Of a DNA stretch of 64,000 nt, positions 26,868 to 35,934 are shown piece by piece. The notes under the pieces were generated by a model. That model had not been told where the DNA came from, searched no databases, and saw only the letters and a program-made list of their open reading frames with translations. The DNA lies in NCBI RefSeq assembly GCF_021533215.1, contig NZ_JAJNKA010000002.1:361001-425000 (forward strand), read 5' to 3'. Position 1 is the stretch's first letter; each line of letters begins with the position of its first letter. The position numbers were made by a program, and so were the translations under genes. This DNA is from Portibacter lacus. GTDB lineage: Bacteria; Bacteroidota; Bacteroidia; Chitinophagales; Saprospiraceae.

Positions 26868-27235
26868 AGAAATATTCTATTGATTTATAGAGAATTAAAT
26901 ATATTATAAATAAATATATTGTCCGTTTTCGAACAGGTGGTGTGCGGAATGCTCTAAGGTAAGTCTCGCACTGATGTATGAGGTCCTATAATATTTTAAC
27001 TCGGTAGTCAAACCAGTTGTGATTGCGTGTCCTTAGCCTTCGATGAAGCTTCGACTTTCGTCCGAGAATGTGGTTTTTCTCGCACTGAATTACCACAAAA
27101 CTAAGCTCACATTGATGTTCAGAATTAAAGCAACAATTACACTTCACAAAAAAAACTTAAATAAAGCTTTTAAAAAGTGCAACAAAATATATTTTAGCAC
27201 ATTTATTTATCTAATTGTTTGATCAAAATATAAAA
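26868..27235. other. Divergent gap with repeated 11-mer
   Basis: No gene is visible between the exporter operon and the DUF2490 gene beyond the candidate promoter. TCTCGCACTGA occurs twice (about 26964 and 27078), the second inside a GTGGT/ACCAC inverted repeat. The middle of the gap is richer in G and C than its AT-rich flanks. Confidence 0.4.
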
Positions 27236-27877
27236 ATGAGGTTATTTCTTTTAGCAATACTTATAACGGTTTTATCTACAAATGCTCATAGTCAAGAGAG
27301 TGAAATTGGGAACTGGATGATTTATATCGGAAGTAAGAAAATCGATTCTAAGTGGAACTGGCATCACGAAGTACAATATCGAAACTACAATGCTATAGGT
27401 GACCTCGAACAACTTTTGCTGAGAACGGGTATCGGATATAATCTTTCCGAAAACAACAATAATTTACTTGCTGGATATGGATTTATAAGAAGTGAAAACT
27501 ACATGGACGGGCAAGAAGAGAAGGTGATCGTCAATGAGCACCGGATCTACGAACAGTTTGTAACGAAGCAAAAGTTCAAGTTCATGTCCGTTCAGCATCG
27601 GTATCGATTTGAACAAAGAATTGTAGAAGAAGATTTCAAGATGAGATTCCGATACTTTCTATCTCTTGGTATTCCATTAAACGATGATTTTTATGTTTCC
27701 CTGTATAATGAGATTTTCTTAAATGTTAGTGAATCTCCTTTCGATCGAAATCGGGTGTACGGTGGACTGGGATATCGATTAAATGATGTAATGCGCTTTG
27801 AATTAGGGTATATGAACCAGCTTTTCGGTGCCAGTAGTCGAGATCAAGTCAACATTATAGCGTTTGCCAATTTTTAA
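27236..27877 (+). CDS. DUF2490 family outer-membrane protein
   Basis: A 213-residue secreted protein started at MRLFLLAILITVLSTNAHSQ, which forms a complete signal peptide; a TTG seven codons upstream would add residues before it. The mature protein alternates polar and apolar residues with many Tyr, Arg and Asn and begins GNWMIYIGSKKI, as in DUF2490 proteins, which are predicted small outer-membrane barrels. It ends in a terminal phenylalanine (IIAFANF), consistent with barrel insertion. Function is unknown; it is a single gene. Confidence 0.85.
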   Translation: MRLFLLAILITVLSTNAHSQESEIGNWMIYIGSKKIDSKWNWHHEVQYRNYNAIGDLEQLLLRTGIGYNLSENNNNLLAGYGFIRSENYMDGQEEKVIVNEHRIYEQFVTKQKFKFMSVQHRYRFEQRIVEEDFKMRFRYFLSLGIPLNDDFYVSLYNEIFLNVSESPFDRNRVYGGLGYRLNDVMRFELGYMNQLFGASSRDQVNIIAFANF

Positions 27878-28074
27878 AAGTGGTTCGCAAGCCAAGACTT
27901 ATAAACCTGATATTTTTAGAAGAGCCATTCGGGATTGAGAAATCGGTTGAGAATAGAACAAGGAACAAAGTTAGGAATCATTGACTTTTAAACGTCTAAT
28001 AGAGCCTAAAGCTTCAGCCCGAAACTTTTCATCATCTCAAATTCCCCTCCTAAAAGTGACGCTTTAAATTCAAT

Positions 28075-28476
28075 TTACTTAGCTCGCATCCGATTGTTAC
28101 GCTTATTGTGCTCCACTTCTGCAAGTCCAAGTTCCTCTAATAATGGTGGAAGATACATCCCAACTCTACCTCTGAAATTTTTCTTTAATCCATACCAGCC
28201 GCCTATTGGGTTTTCTGGTGACCGTCCCCAAAACTCAACAGTTCCTTCTTTTGCTTCGGCTTTTTCATCTTTACTCCCTAGCAAAACCCAATCGCCATGC
28301 TCTTTTAGCATTTGATGCATATCTTCAATAATTCTAGCATCATAATGTAAGATTGTTTTACCCACTGTACAGACTATTATTTCGCGTCCATCTTTCTCAT
28401 CGATATACATTTCATATTCTGAAGATTGAGGTGGTGTCTTCAGTTTCCAAGGATTATCTTTTGTTCTTTTTTCCAT
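28075..28476 (-). CDS. Conserved hypothetical protein (possibly DUF6855)
   Basis: A 133-residue soluble protein with no signal peptide. It has blocks that look strongly conserved: NPWKLKTPPQSSEY at residues 8-21, VCTVGKTILHYDAR near 36-49, and GGWYGLKKNFRGRVGMYLPP near 92-111. It ends with many Asn and Arg. I recall actinobacterial relatives with the same blocks, which I believe are called DUF6855, but I am not certain. The phylogenetic spread would suggest horizontal transfer. Function is unknown and the gene stands alone. Confidence 0.8.
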   Translation of the reverse strand: MEKRTKDNPWKLKTPPQSSEYEMYIDEKDGREIIVCTVGKTILHYDARIIEDMHQMLKEHGDWVLLGSKDEKAEAKEGTVEFWGRSPENPIGGWYGLKKNFRGRVGMYLPPLLEELGLAEVEHNKRNNRMRAK

Positions 28477-28618
28477 GAGATCTGGATTTAATAAGTGACT
28501 TGATTTCTAAAAATAATATATGTACAACAATTAACAAACTCGATTTTCCAAAAAAACTACACTTTTCTCTTTCCCATTATTGCTGACCTAAAAGTGTCGC
28601 GTTGAGCTTAAGCTTTTT

Positions 28619-29629
28619 TTACTTAAAGACCAATTTGCTGACTCTGCCATTTCCACCAGCATACGCAGTATTCCCATCCATAAATCGAAGGGTATAAAAT
28701 CCTTCATCACTTAAGTGCATCCATGTTTCCCCTCCATCTGAAGAATAATCAATCCCTTTGAAGCCAATTGCCACGACTCCTTTTCCTGCAGAACCCGGAA
28801 CAAATTGAACACAACTTCGATATCCGGGAGATAGACCATCAGCTAGAACCGACCATGTCTTACCACCATCTTTAGTTTTTATCTTATTTGCTATAGCAGC
28901 TTCAGGCTTAGTGTAGTCTCCTCCGATAGCAATTCCAACTTGCTCATCATAAAAATCTACCGAATACATTCCTGTAGTTGGTGTTCCTTGGATGATCGGT
29001 GTATCATAAACTTGCCATGACTTTCCTTTATTAGCAGAATAAAGAATCCTACTAGCCATCCCACCAGTTGCAATCCAAGTATGATTCCCTATCGTTTTAA
29101 TATTCGTATCGCTTGCCGCAAAAGCCGCTTCACCGCCTACTGCTTCAGGTAGGTTTTTACACTCCACTTTCTTCCAGGTTTCTCCCCCATCTCTTGTAAT
29201 AATGATACTTATACAATCTTCAGTAGGATCTCCCATAGCAATCCCTTCTTTCTCATTCCAGAATGTCATCGCATCATAAAATGCCTTTTCATTGTCCTCT
29301 CTATAAACTACGTTCCCATTTTTATACAATAGTGCTGGAGAAGCAATACCTAATGAAAATACCCCTTCCTTGGTGATCGCGAGTGATCTAAAATTTGGCT
29401 TAAACAACGTATCAGAAGAAAACAACTCAAACTTGCCTTGATCTTTTTCCTTAATCATTACTCGAGCATCTGATGTCGCAATTATAATTTTACTATCAGA
29501 AATTTCTAGTGCTCTAACATTGACCGTAGAATCTAATACTACATCTTCTATCGATACAGAAGTAAATGTTTCTTGTGCAGAAATAAAATTGTGAAGGCAA
29601 ATAAATAGGACAAAAATCAGTGTTCTCAT
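28619..29629 (-). CDS. Secreted beta-propeller protein with BNR/Ycf48-like repeats
   Basis: A 336-residue exported protein with a signal peptide (MRTLIFVLFICLHNFISAQ). It carries several Asp-box style motifs, TRDGGETWKKV, SANKGKSWQV, TKDGGKTWSV and SSDGGETWMHL, spaced by 40-60 residues, as in sialidase-type and Ycf48-like propellers. In Bacteroidota such proteins are usually annotated as oxidoreductase or photosystem assembly-like, but no catalytic residues support an enzyme. Role unknown. Confidence 0.85.
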   Translation of the reverse strand: MRTLIFVLFICLHNFISAQETFTSVSIEDVVLDSTVNVRALEISDSKIIIATSDARVMIKEKDQGKFELFSSDTLFKPNFRSLAITKEGVFSLGIASPALLYKNGNVVYREDNEKAFYDAMTFWNEKEGIAMGDPTEDCISIIITRDGGETWKKVECKNLPEAVGGEAAFAASDTNIKTIGNHTWIATGGMASRILYSANKGKSWQVYDTPIIQGTPTTGMYSVDFYDEQVGIAIGGDYTKPEAAIANKIKTKDGGKTWSVLADGLSPGYRSCVQFVPGSAGKGVVAIGFKGIDYSSDGGETWMHLSDEGFYTLRFMDGNTAYAGGNGRVSKLVFK

Positions 29630-29763
29630 ATGTAGAGCTTATTTGAAATAATAACGTAAGATAAATCAAATGCCTTACAATTTTAATCATGAATATTATT
29701 CAGCATTCTCAGGTACAATAAGTTAATTCATTTCTTGTTAAATAATTGGATAAAAAGTAAAAA

Positions 29764-29991
29764 ATGAGAACCTGCTTAATACTAATTTTCACATTCAGTT
29801 GCATCTTTTCACAAGCAAAAGCACAGTACTCCCCAAAATCCAAATCATTAAAAGTTAGTTCAGGAGTTTATTTCCTTGGTTCAAGTGATATCCTTATGCC
29901 AAAAATTGTCAATATTCGCGCTATCATTCAGCCCTATTATAATGAAGACATTTCCAGTGGTATTTCAATTGGGTTTATGGGAAGGTGGTAA
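29764..29991 (+). CDS. Small secreted protein, function unknown
   Basis: A 75-residue reading frame with a plausible signal peptide (CLILIFTFSCIFSQAKAQ, cleavage near residue 21) and a 54-residue mature part ending GISIGFMGRW. The alternating pattern in the last 40 residues could be the edge of an outer-membrane barrel, so this may be a truncated barrel gene or a small real one. It is divergent from the propeller gene. I do not recognise it. Confidence 0.45.
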   Translation: MRTCLILIFTFSCIFSQAKAQYSPKSKSLKVSSGVYFLGSSDILMPKIVNIRAIIQPYYNEDISSGISIGFMGRW

Positions 29992-30070
29992 GAAATTCTA
30001 GCTATACTCTAATAATCCGCATATATTCATGTTTATACGTCATACTAAAATATAATTGAACTAAGAACCT

Positions 30071-32521
30071 TTAAAACTTTCCTCGTACGGCAGCGATAAC
30101 ATTGAACCCAGAACCACTTACACCTGAAGCAAATGGCGTGTATTGCTTGTCCAAAATATTTTCTATTCCTAGCTGAAATGTATAACTACCGATCGAATAA
30201 TCTGTATACAAATTGAAGATCGTCCAAGGCAAAGCGCCTTCCGGAGTGGCATATTCTGGATTATCAGAACTTCCACCATATAATTCAACAGGTTTCATAC
30301 CATTATACTGGCTCAATAATGTAAAATTCCAGGCCGTCCACGAATACTTAAGCTGAGTCTTTCCATAAACAGGAGGGATATGCGCTAGTGGTTCGTTGAT
30401 ACCTCCTAAGATTTCACCTTTCACATAACTAATCGAACTCGTCAGGTCCAAGCCTCTCATTAATCTGTATTTTAGATTAAGTGAAACACCGTAAAGTTCC
30501 GCATTTTCCGCATTCACGTTGCCTTCTACATTATAAGTTTTATCTCCATCCGAAAAAGTAGTACTGCCATCAGGTAACATAAAATCTTGGCGAACGATAG
30601 CATCTGATAATCGCGTATAGAAAAAGCTTCCAGAGACTAAACTTCCTCGACCTAAATTCCTATTGATATTAATTTCTGAGTTAATCGACCTTTCCGCTCC
30701 TAGTGAATTGTTCGGCACCAATGCATTTCCATTATTCACTCTTAGCTTTCCAATATCATCCACATTAGGCGCTCTAAAGGCAGTCGCTGCAAGAAATCTA
30801 ATCGTCCAGTCTTGAGTGGGTTTCCAATTCATTCCCGCAGACCAACTTACTGAACTATTAGTCGAAGTTACGCCGTCATAGAAAAACGAGGGCCACTGAA
30901 TCGGATCCGATTCTAGATATTTCACTTTTGTAGTATAAGAGGAGAATCTTACTCCGCCATGGAATACAAAAGTTGAATCTTCAGACTCATTCACATATTG
31001 AGCATAAGCTCCTAAGATATTCATACTCGAGCCTCCACTTGGATATCTCGTGAAAACATTGTCATTCCTGTCACCCGTGTTGATATTCTCTTCATAAGCT
31101 ATCGAGTTAACAAGGTTATAATTTGCATCAGCTCCATAGTAAAACATATGCGTTCTCTTCTTTCTAATTTTCTTGCTGATATCTATGGTTAATGCATTTA
31201 CACCTACGGATTCTATACCGGTTGTTCTCAAATCAGAATTAAATCCTCGTGTGATTCTTGATTCTTCTATATTTTGACGTGAAGCAATAACGATGAATTC
31301 ATCCATCCAAGCCCTTTCTTCAGTCCACTTATACTTTAAGCTTGCCAGCCCTCTTTTCTGAGGACCATAATACCATTCCGCGAATTCAAACTGGTCTCCA
31401 TCTAACAAAACTAATTGATCATATCTCGGTATATCAGATGACGCCGAATATTGCAGATTAGCGGTAAGGTTCATCTGATCGTTAATCTGATATCTGATTT
31501 TCTGTAAAAAATCGAACTGCTTATATCCCGTTCCTACCTGAACATTTTCATTCTCATTCTGAACAATCACATCTTCATTGTTGGATCGAGACTGATAGCT
31601 TGGTCTCTTAGCAAAATCTGGATATTCACCCGTTCGGTTAGCCCCCATTCTTAAGTCTCCAAAATCAGAATAAGAAATACTCGTTAAGCTTCCCCACTTT
31701 CTAAGTCCAATGTTAACATCAGCATGGACTGATTTCTCGTTACTTGCACTTCCATATCTCGCATAATAATTACCAAATACATTGGCGCTCTGATCTTTTC
31801 GCAAATTCAACATCGGTTCTTTCGTACGAAAATGAACCACACCACCTAAGGCATCACTACCATACATTAGAGACGAAGGACCATAAATGACTTCCATCTG
31901 ATCTAGAATCGCATTATCAATGGTGATGGCATTCTGTAAGTGGCCGTTTCGGTATATCGCATTGTTCATTCTTACTCCATCGACAACGAGTAGAACCTTA
32001 TTAGCTTCAAAACCTCGAATAACTGGACTTCCACCTCCCATCTGACTTTTCTGAATGTACACATCAGCATATCTTGCCAAGGCATCTACCGAAGTCTGTG
32101 GATTAGAAGAAGCAATTTCTTTGCTCTGAACGGCATCTATTTTCTGCAAAAAGTCTTCAGATCTGATATCATTTCTACCTATCAGAACTACTTCTTCTAG
32201 AATTTCATTTTTAGGCTGAAGAGTCAACTCAATAAGACTCTTTTCAATCAATGAAAGATCTACACTTATAGTCTCGAAGCCTAAATATTTAAAAGTAAAT
32301 TCATCGTTTTGAAATTCTAGGGGAATGGAAATATTCCCTTCTAGATCAGTGGTGGTCGCGAAAGAAAAATCGCCATTGTAACATTCCACACCCACTAAAG
32401 TAGCTCCCTTATCATCGTATACAACAACAGCTTTCTGGCTGAATAACGCAACAGATAATAAAACGCAGAAGATACTACAAAGAAGCTTTTGGCAAGTTAA
32501 TCTGGAATGTTGTGCCTTCAT
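30071..32521 (-). CDS. TonB-dependent outer-membrane receptor, heme/siderophore-receptor-like
   Basis: An 816-residue receptor. A signal peptide (LLCSIFCVLLSVALFSQ) is followed by a carboxypeptidase-regulatory-like beta domain (about 30-110), the plug (about 115-235, with PVIRGFEANKVLLVVDGVRM) and a barrel ending in the terminal Phe of AAVRGKF. The plug pattern with NNAIYRNGHLQNAITID resembles heme/hemoglobin receptors of Bacteroidota, but the ligand is not certain. Its start lies 47 bp inside the upstream kinase gene; no later start would keep the signal peptide. It belongs to a four-gene operon with a kinase, a hydrolase and MetZ. Confidence 0.93.
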   Translation of the reverse strand: MKAQHSRLTCQKLLCSIFCVLLSVALFSQKAVVVYDDKGATLVGVECYNGDFSFATTTDLEGNISIPLEFQNDEFTFKYLGFETISVDLSLIEKSLIELTLQPKNEILEEVVLIGRNDIRSEDFLQKIDAVQSKEIASSNPQTSVDALARYADVYIQKSQMGGGSPVIRGFEANKVLLVVDGVRMNNAIYRNGHLQNAITIDNAILDQMEVIYGPSSLMYGSDALGGVVHFRTKEPMLNLRKDQSANVFGNYYARYGSASNEKSVHADVNIGLRKWGSLTSISYSDFGDLRMGANRTGEYPDFAKRPSYQSRSNNEDVIVQNENENVQVGTGYKQFDFLQKIRYQINDQMNLTANLQYSASSDIPRYDQLVLLDGDQFEFAEWYYGPQKRGLASLKYKWTEERAWMDEFIVIASRQNIEESRITRGFNSDLRTTGIESVGVNALTIDISKKIRKKRTHMFYYGADANYNLVNSIAYEENINTGDRNDNVFTRYPSGGSSMNILGAYAQYVNESEDSTFVFHGGVRFSSYTTKVKYLESDPIQWPSFFYDGVTSTNSSVSWSAGMNWKPTQDWTIRFLAATAFRAPNVDDIGKLRVNNGNALVPNNSLGAERSINSEININRNLGRGSLVSGSFFYTRLSDAIVRQDFMLPDGSTTFSDGDKTYNVEGNVNAENAELYGVSLNLKYRLMRGLDLTSSISYVKGEILGGINEPLAHIPPVYGKTQLKYSWTAWNFTLLSQYNGMKPVELYGGSSDNPEYATPEGALPWTIFNLYTDYSIGSYTFQLGIENILDKQYTPFASGVSGSGFNVIAAVRGKF

Positions 32522-33635
32522 TCAATTTAGAATTTTTTACAAAGATTTTCCCTTTGTGATACTGCTCAATGATTCGTTTTGCAAGAGATAATCCTAGTCC
32601 CCACCCTCTTGTTTTCGTAGAATATCCTGGTCTGAAAACGGTTTTTTGCTTGGATTCAGGAATACCTTTTCCTGTATCGCTTAGCAAGATAGTAACGTTA
32701 TTCGAATCCGAATGCACTTCCGCTGAAATTTCCCCTTTACCTTCCATTGCATCAAGGGCATTACGCATCAAGTTTTCAAGTACCCATACAAAGAGATGCT
32801 TATTCACATTCACGTAAAGTTCTTCAGGTTGTGATTCTGGAAATCTAAAACTCACATTCCTAGATGCTCGTTTCTCCATGTACTCTTTGGTTTCATTGAG
32901 AATATCATAAATTCCATATGTCTTAAGCTTTGGTTCCGAGCCAATTTTAGAGAAACGATCTGCAACTAAGTTAAGTCGATCCACATCATTCGCCAGCTCA
33001 TCTAATATTTCGAGTTGATCCGTTGTTATATTCTCATCAATTTTCAAGTGCTCTAACCAGCCAATGATTGCAGAAATAGGAGTTCCTAACTGGTGTGCCG
33101 TTTCTTTTGCCATTCCTGCCCAAACTCGGTTCTGTTCTTCTCTTCGCGAAGCTGAAAAAACAAGGTATCCCAGCAAAATGAATATGGCGACAAGTAAAAA
33201 CTGAACGATTGGATAAAGCCGAATAAGGGTATAAAGTCTAGAGTAATTCAGGTATATAATTCTAGAATATCCTGAACCTTGAATTGGATCGAAACCTCTA
33301 TTCTTAGACTTTTCTATTTGTTTAATCAAAAACTCTTGGTCTAGAAGCTTTTCCTCTGGGAAATTATATCCTTCTAATGCACCATCTTCATCTTCTAATA
33401 CTATCGGAACGGTATTATTCTTTATTATTTCATCTACGATAGTGAAATCTGCGTTTAAATCATCATTTTCATATGCCTCGCTTAACGCTAAAGCAAATAG
33501 CTTCACACTTTTCAGCTCTTTCTCACCGAGTTGCTGTGCTAAATAATAAGAATAAAATGAGGTGATGACAACGATGATCATTCCGAAAATTGCTAGAAGA
33601 ATTCGCCACTTAGACCTCGATTTATATAACTCCAT
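32475..33635 (-). CDS. Sensor histidine kinase
   Basis: A 386-residue kinase with a membrane span at about 12-30, a periplasmic sensor (about 31-140), a second span (about 145-162), and the phosphoacceptor motif AKETAHQLGTPISAIIGWLE. The ATPase domain has the N-box LMRNALDAME, SDTGKGIP and RGWGLGLSLAKRI. No response regulator is adjacent, so its partner is elsewhere. It is tightly packed (3 bp) after a DUF3089 hydrolase gene and overlaps the receptor gene, suggesting control of, or by, this operon. Confidence 0.93.
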   Translation of the reverse strand: MELYKSRSKWRILLAIFGMIIVVITSFYSYYLAQQLGEKELKSVKLFALALSEAYENDDLNADFTIVDEIIKNNTVPIVLEDEDGALEGYNFPEEKLLDQEFLIKQIEKSKNRGFDPIQGSGYSRIIYLNYSRLYTLIRLYPIVQFLLVAIFILLGYLVFSASRREEQNRVWAGMAKETAHQLGTPISAIIGWLEHLKIDENITTDQLEILDELANDVDRLNLVADRFSKIGSEPKLKTYGIYDILNETKEYMEKRASRNVSFRFPESQPEELYVNVNKHLFVWVLENLMRNALDAMEGKGEISAEVHSDSNNVTILLSDTGKGIPESKQKTVFRPGYSTKTRGWGLGLSLAKRIIEQYHKGKIFVKNSKLNEGTTFQINLPKASL

Positions 33636-33638
33636 TTA

Positions 33639-34673
33639 CTAATTTTCCTTATCTAAATATGCTTTCACTCTATCTTGAACATTCTCCCGAATGTCTGCAT
33701 AAAATAGGTTGTAGTCTGCTATATGGTAATTCTTAAAGGTCAAAAATACACTGCCTCTGAATTTAGGTTTGGTAACCCATAGATGATCCTCGTACACTTG
33801 AGCGTCAGCTATGCCTGGTTTTACTCCTTTATTAAACTTAAAAAGCACCGTTCCTTTGTTTTCTTCTGCTGGTACTAATGTCGTATCAGTTGACCAGCTT
33901 AATGGATTGGTAACCACTATATCACTGCCAGATTCGTGCCATGCTGGAAGATAACCTCTTTGATATGATCTCCAGGTTACAAAGCATCCTGTTTCATCAG
34001 CACTTTCACAAGCAGGGATTGTTGGAAAACTACTTTTCCTCACTGGCATTCCGATCAGATAAGCTGCTACTAATTGTTCTTTTAGCGGTTTGCCTTCGAA
34101 AAATTCATTCATTAATTGGATGGCATGAATCGTACCTTGGCTATGAGAAGCAATGATAATCGGTCTACCATTATTCAAGTTTTTCAAATAATACTTGAAT
34201 GCATTTCGAATGTCTTGATAAGCTAGTTTCATCGCTTTCTTCGCATCTGCTTTCTTTTGCTCGTCCTCATTGTAGAAAACGTAAATGTGGGCTTGTCGAT
34301 ATCTAGGTGCATAAACTTTAGCAGCGCCATTGAAAACACTGGCTTGAAACAGAATGGTACCATTATCGGTCTTTTCATTAAGCTCTTCATCATCCAATTC
34401 CGCATTCCACTCCGTATTTCCTTTTTCTCGGGTATAAGAAGTTGGATGCAAGAAAAACACATCTACATCTGCTTCATCTTGGTGATCTTTATAAATATCT
34501 CCAGGTGTTCGATCTGCATTATCCTTCTTTAAAGGAGAAGCTGCCCAATACTTTAAATCACTATAATCAGGAGCTCCTTTATCACTAATAGGCTCAAAAA
34601 CGCCTTGTGGAATTTTAGGCACTGAGGTACATGCCGTTAATAATAAAAGCAAAACAAATAATCTCATTTTCAT
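33639..34673 (-). CDS. DUF3089 alpha/beta-hydrolase lipoprotein
   Basis: A 344-residue protein with a lipoprotein signal (LFVLLLLLTACTS, Cys about residue 15). The nucleophile elbow ASHSQGTIHAIQL (about 177-189) fits the lipase-like DUF3089 family, as do the FFLHPTSY and CFVTWRSYQRGY blocks. The family is predicted to hydrolyse esters; the substrate is unknown. It lies 17 bp after metZ and 3 bp before the kinase gene. Confidence 0.88.
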   Translation of the reverse strand: MKMRLFVLLLLLTACTSVPKIPQGVFEPISDKGAPDYSDLKYWAASPLKKDNADRTPGDIYKDHQDEADVDVFFLHPTSYTREKGNTEWNAELDDEELNEKTDNGTILFQASVFNGAAKVYAPRYRQAHIYVFYNEDEQKKADAKKAMKLAYQDIRNAFKYYLKNLNNGRPIIIASHSQGTIHAIQLMNEFFEGKPLKEQLVAAYLIGMPVRKSSFPTIPACESADETGCFVTWRSYQRGYLPAWHESGSDIVVTNPLSWSTDTTLVPAEENKGTVLFKFNKGVKPGIADAQVYEDHLWVTKPKFRGSVFLTFKNYHIADYNLFYADIRENVQDRVKAYLDKEN

Positions 34674-34690
34674 AAAACGGAGTACTTTCC

Positions 34691-35857
34691 CTATATATTG
34701 GTCAATGCTTGGAGAATATCTGATGAAATATCGTCTATATGCTCTAGACCCACAGAAATTCGAATTAAACCTGGTGAAATTCCGAGTTCCATTCTTTCTT
34801 CCTCTGTCAATTTTCGATGTGTCGTAGATGATGGATGAGAAGCAATACTTCGTGTATCTCCCAGATTAGCAGTTAAGGAAAGCATTTGTAGTGCGTTCAG
34901 AAATTTGCGACCACCATCTAATCCTTTTTTAAGATCAAAAGTAACGATAGCACCACCTTGACTCATTTGCTTTTTCGCAATTGCATATTGTGGATGTGAT
35001 TCTAAAAAGGGGTAATTAACTTTCTCTATTTCTTCATGACCTTGCAGAATACTAGCTAGTTTGCTTGCATTTTCACAATGCCGATCCATTCGAACGGCTA
35101 GTGTTTCAAGACTTTTACTTAATACCCACGCATTAAATGGGGACAAAGATGGTCCCGCACTTCTTACATAATTAAAGACCTTTTCCACGATCTCTTTTTT
35201 GCCCGCAACTAGTCCTCCTAATACTCTTCCCTGACCATCGATAAACTTAGTAGCAGAATGACAGATGATATCCGCTCCATAGCTCGCAGGTTTCTGCAAA
35301 TAGGGCGTTGCGAAACAATTATCTACATTAAGTAGAAGATTGTGCTTTTTGCACCATTTAGAAATGTTCTCCAAATCGTAAATATGAAGTCCTGGATTAG
35401 ATGGAGTTTCAAGAAAAAGCATCTTGGTGTTCTCTTGAACCGCTTCTGTCCATTCTTCTACGCCTTGAGACGGATTAAGAAAAGTATATTCTATTCCAAA
35501 TCCTTGGAGGTAATTCTCCATCATTTTATAAGTAGAGCCGAAAACCGCTCGAGATACTAATAAGTGATCGCCACATTTTAAGAAAGAAACGAAACTTGCG
35601 AAGATGGCAGACATTCCACTTGCTGTGGCAACTGCATCCTCAGTTTCCTCTAAGGCTGCCATTTTCATTTCGAATTCTCTAACACTAGGATTCGTAAATC
35701 GACTGTAGATATTACCTTCTTCGTCACCAGCGAATACATCACGCATCTGCTCAGCCGACTCATAAGTAAAACTAGATGTTGGGAATATCGGAGTACTGTG
35801 CTCTCGATGCTGTGATTTAGCTGTTTGCAGTCTTATTGCCTTGGTCTCGAATTTCAT
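34691..35857 (-). CDS. metZ: O-succinylhomoserine sulfhydrylase (MetZ-like)
   Basis: A 388-residue PLP enzyme of the Cys/Met metabolism family. The PLP lysine is Lys204 in SATKFIDGQGRVLGG; the DGQGRV extension after the lysine is the pattern I associate with O-succinylhomoserine sulfhydrylases. The usual SRFTNPSVREFE and TASGMSAIF segments are present. It would make homocysteine from sulfide and an O-acylated homoserine. It is unusual to find it heading an operon with a hydrolase, kinase and TonB receptor. A cystathionine gamma-synthase activity cannot be excluded. Confidence 0.88.
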   Translation of the reverse strand: MKFETKAIRLQTAKSQHREHSTPIFPTSSFTYESAEQMRDVFAGDEEGNIYSRFTNPSVREFEMKMAALEETEDAVATASGMSAIFASFVSFLKCGDHLLVSRAVFGSTYKMMENYLQGFGIEYTFLNPSQGVEEWTEAVQENTKMLFLETPSNPGLHIYDLENISKWCKKHNLLLNVDNCFATPYLQKPASYGADIICHSATKFIDGQGRVLGGLVAGKKEIVEKVFNYVRSAGPSLSPFNAWVLSKSLETLAVRMDRHCENASKLASILQGHEEIEKVNYPFLESHPQYAIAKKQMSQGGAIVTFDLKKGLDGGRKFLNALQMLSLTANLGDTRSIASHPSSTTHRKLTEEERMELGISPGLIRISVGLEHIDDISSDILQALTNI

Positions 35858-35934
35858 ATGAACGGTAAAGGTAGGATTATGACGGTTAACTTTTTAATGA
35901 CCACCAATTTTTATTTGCTTTACTTCATTATCAT

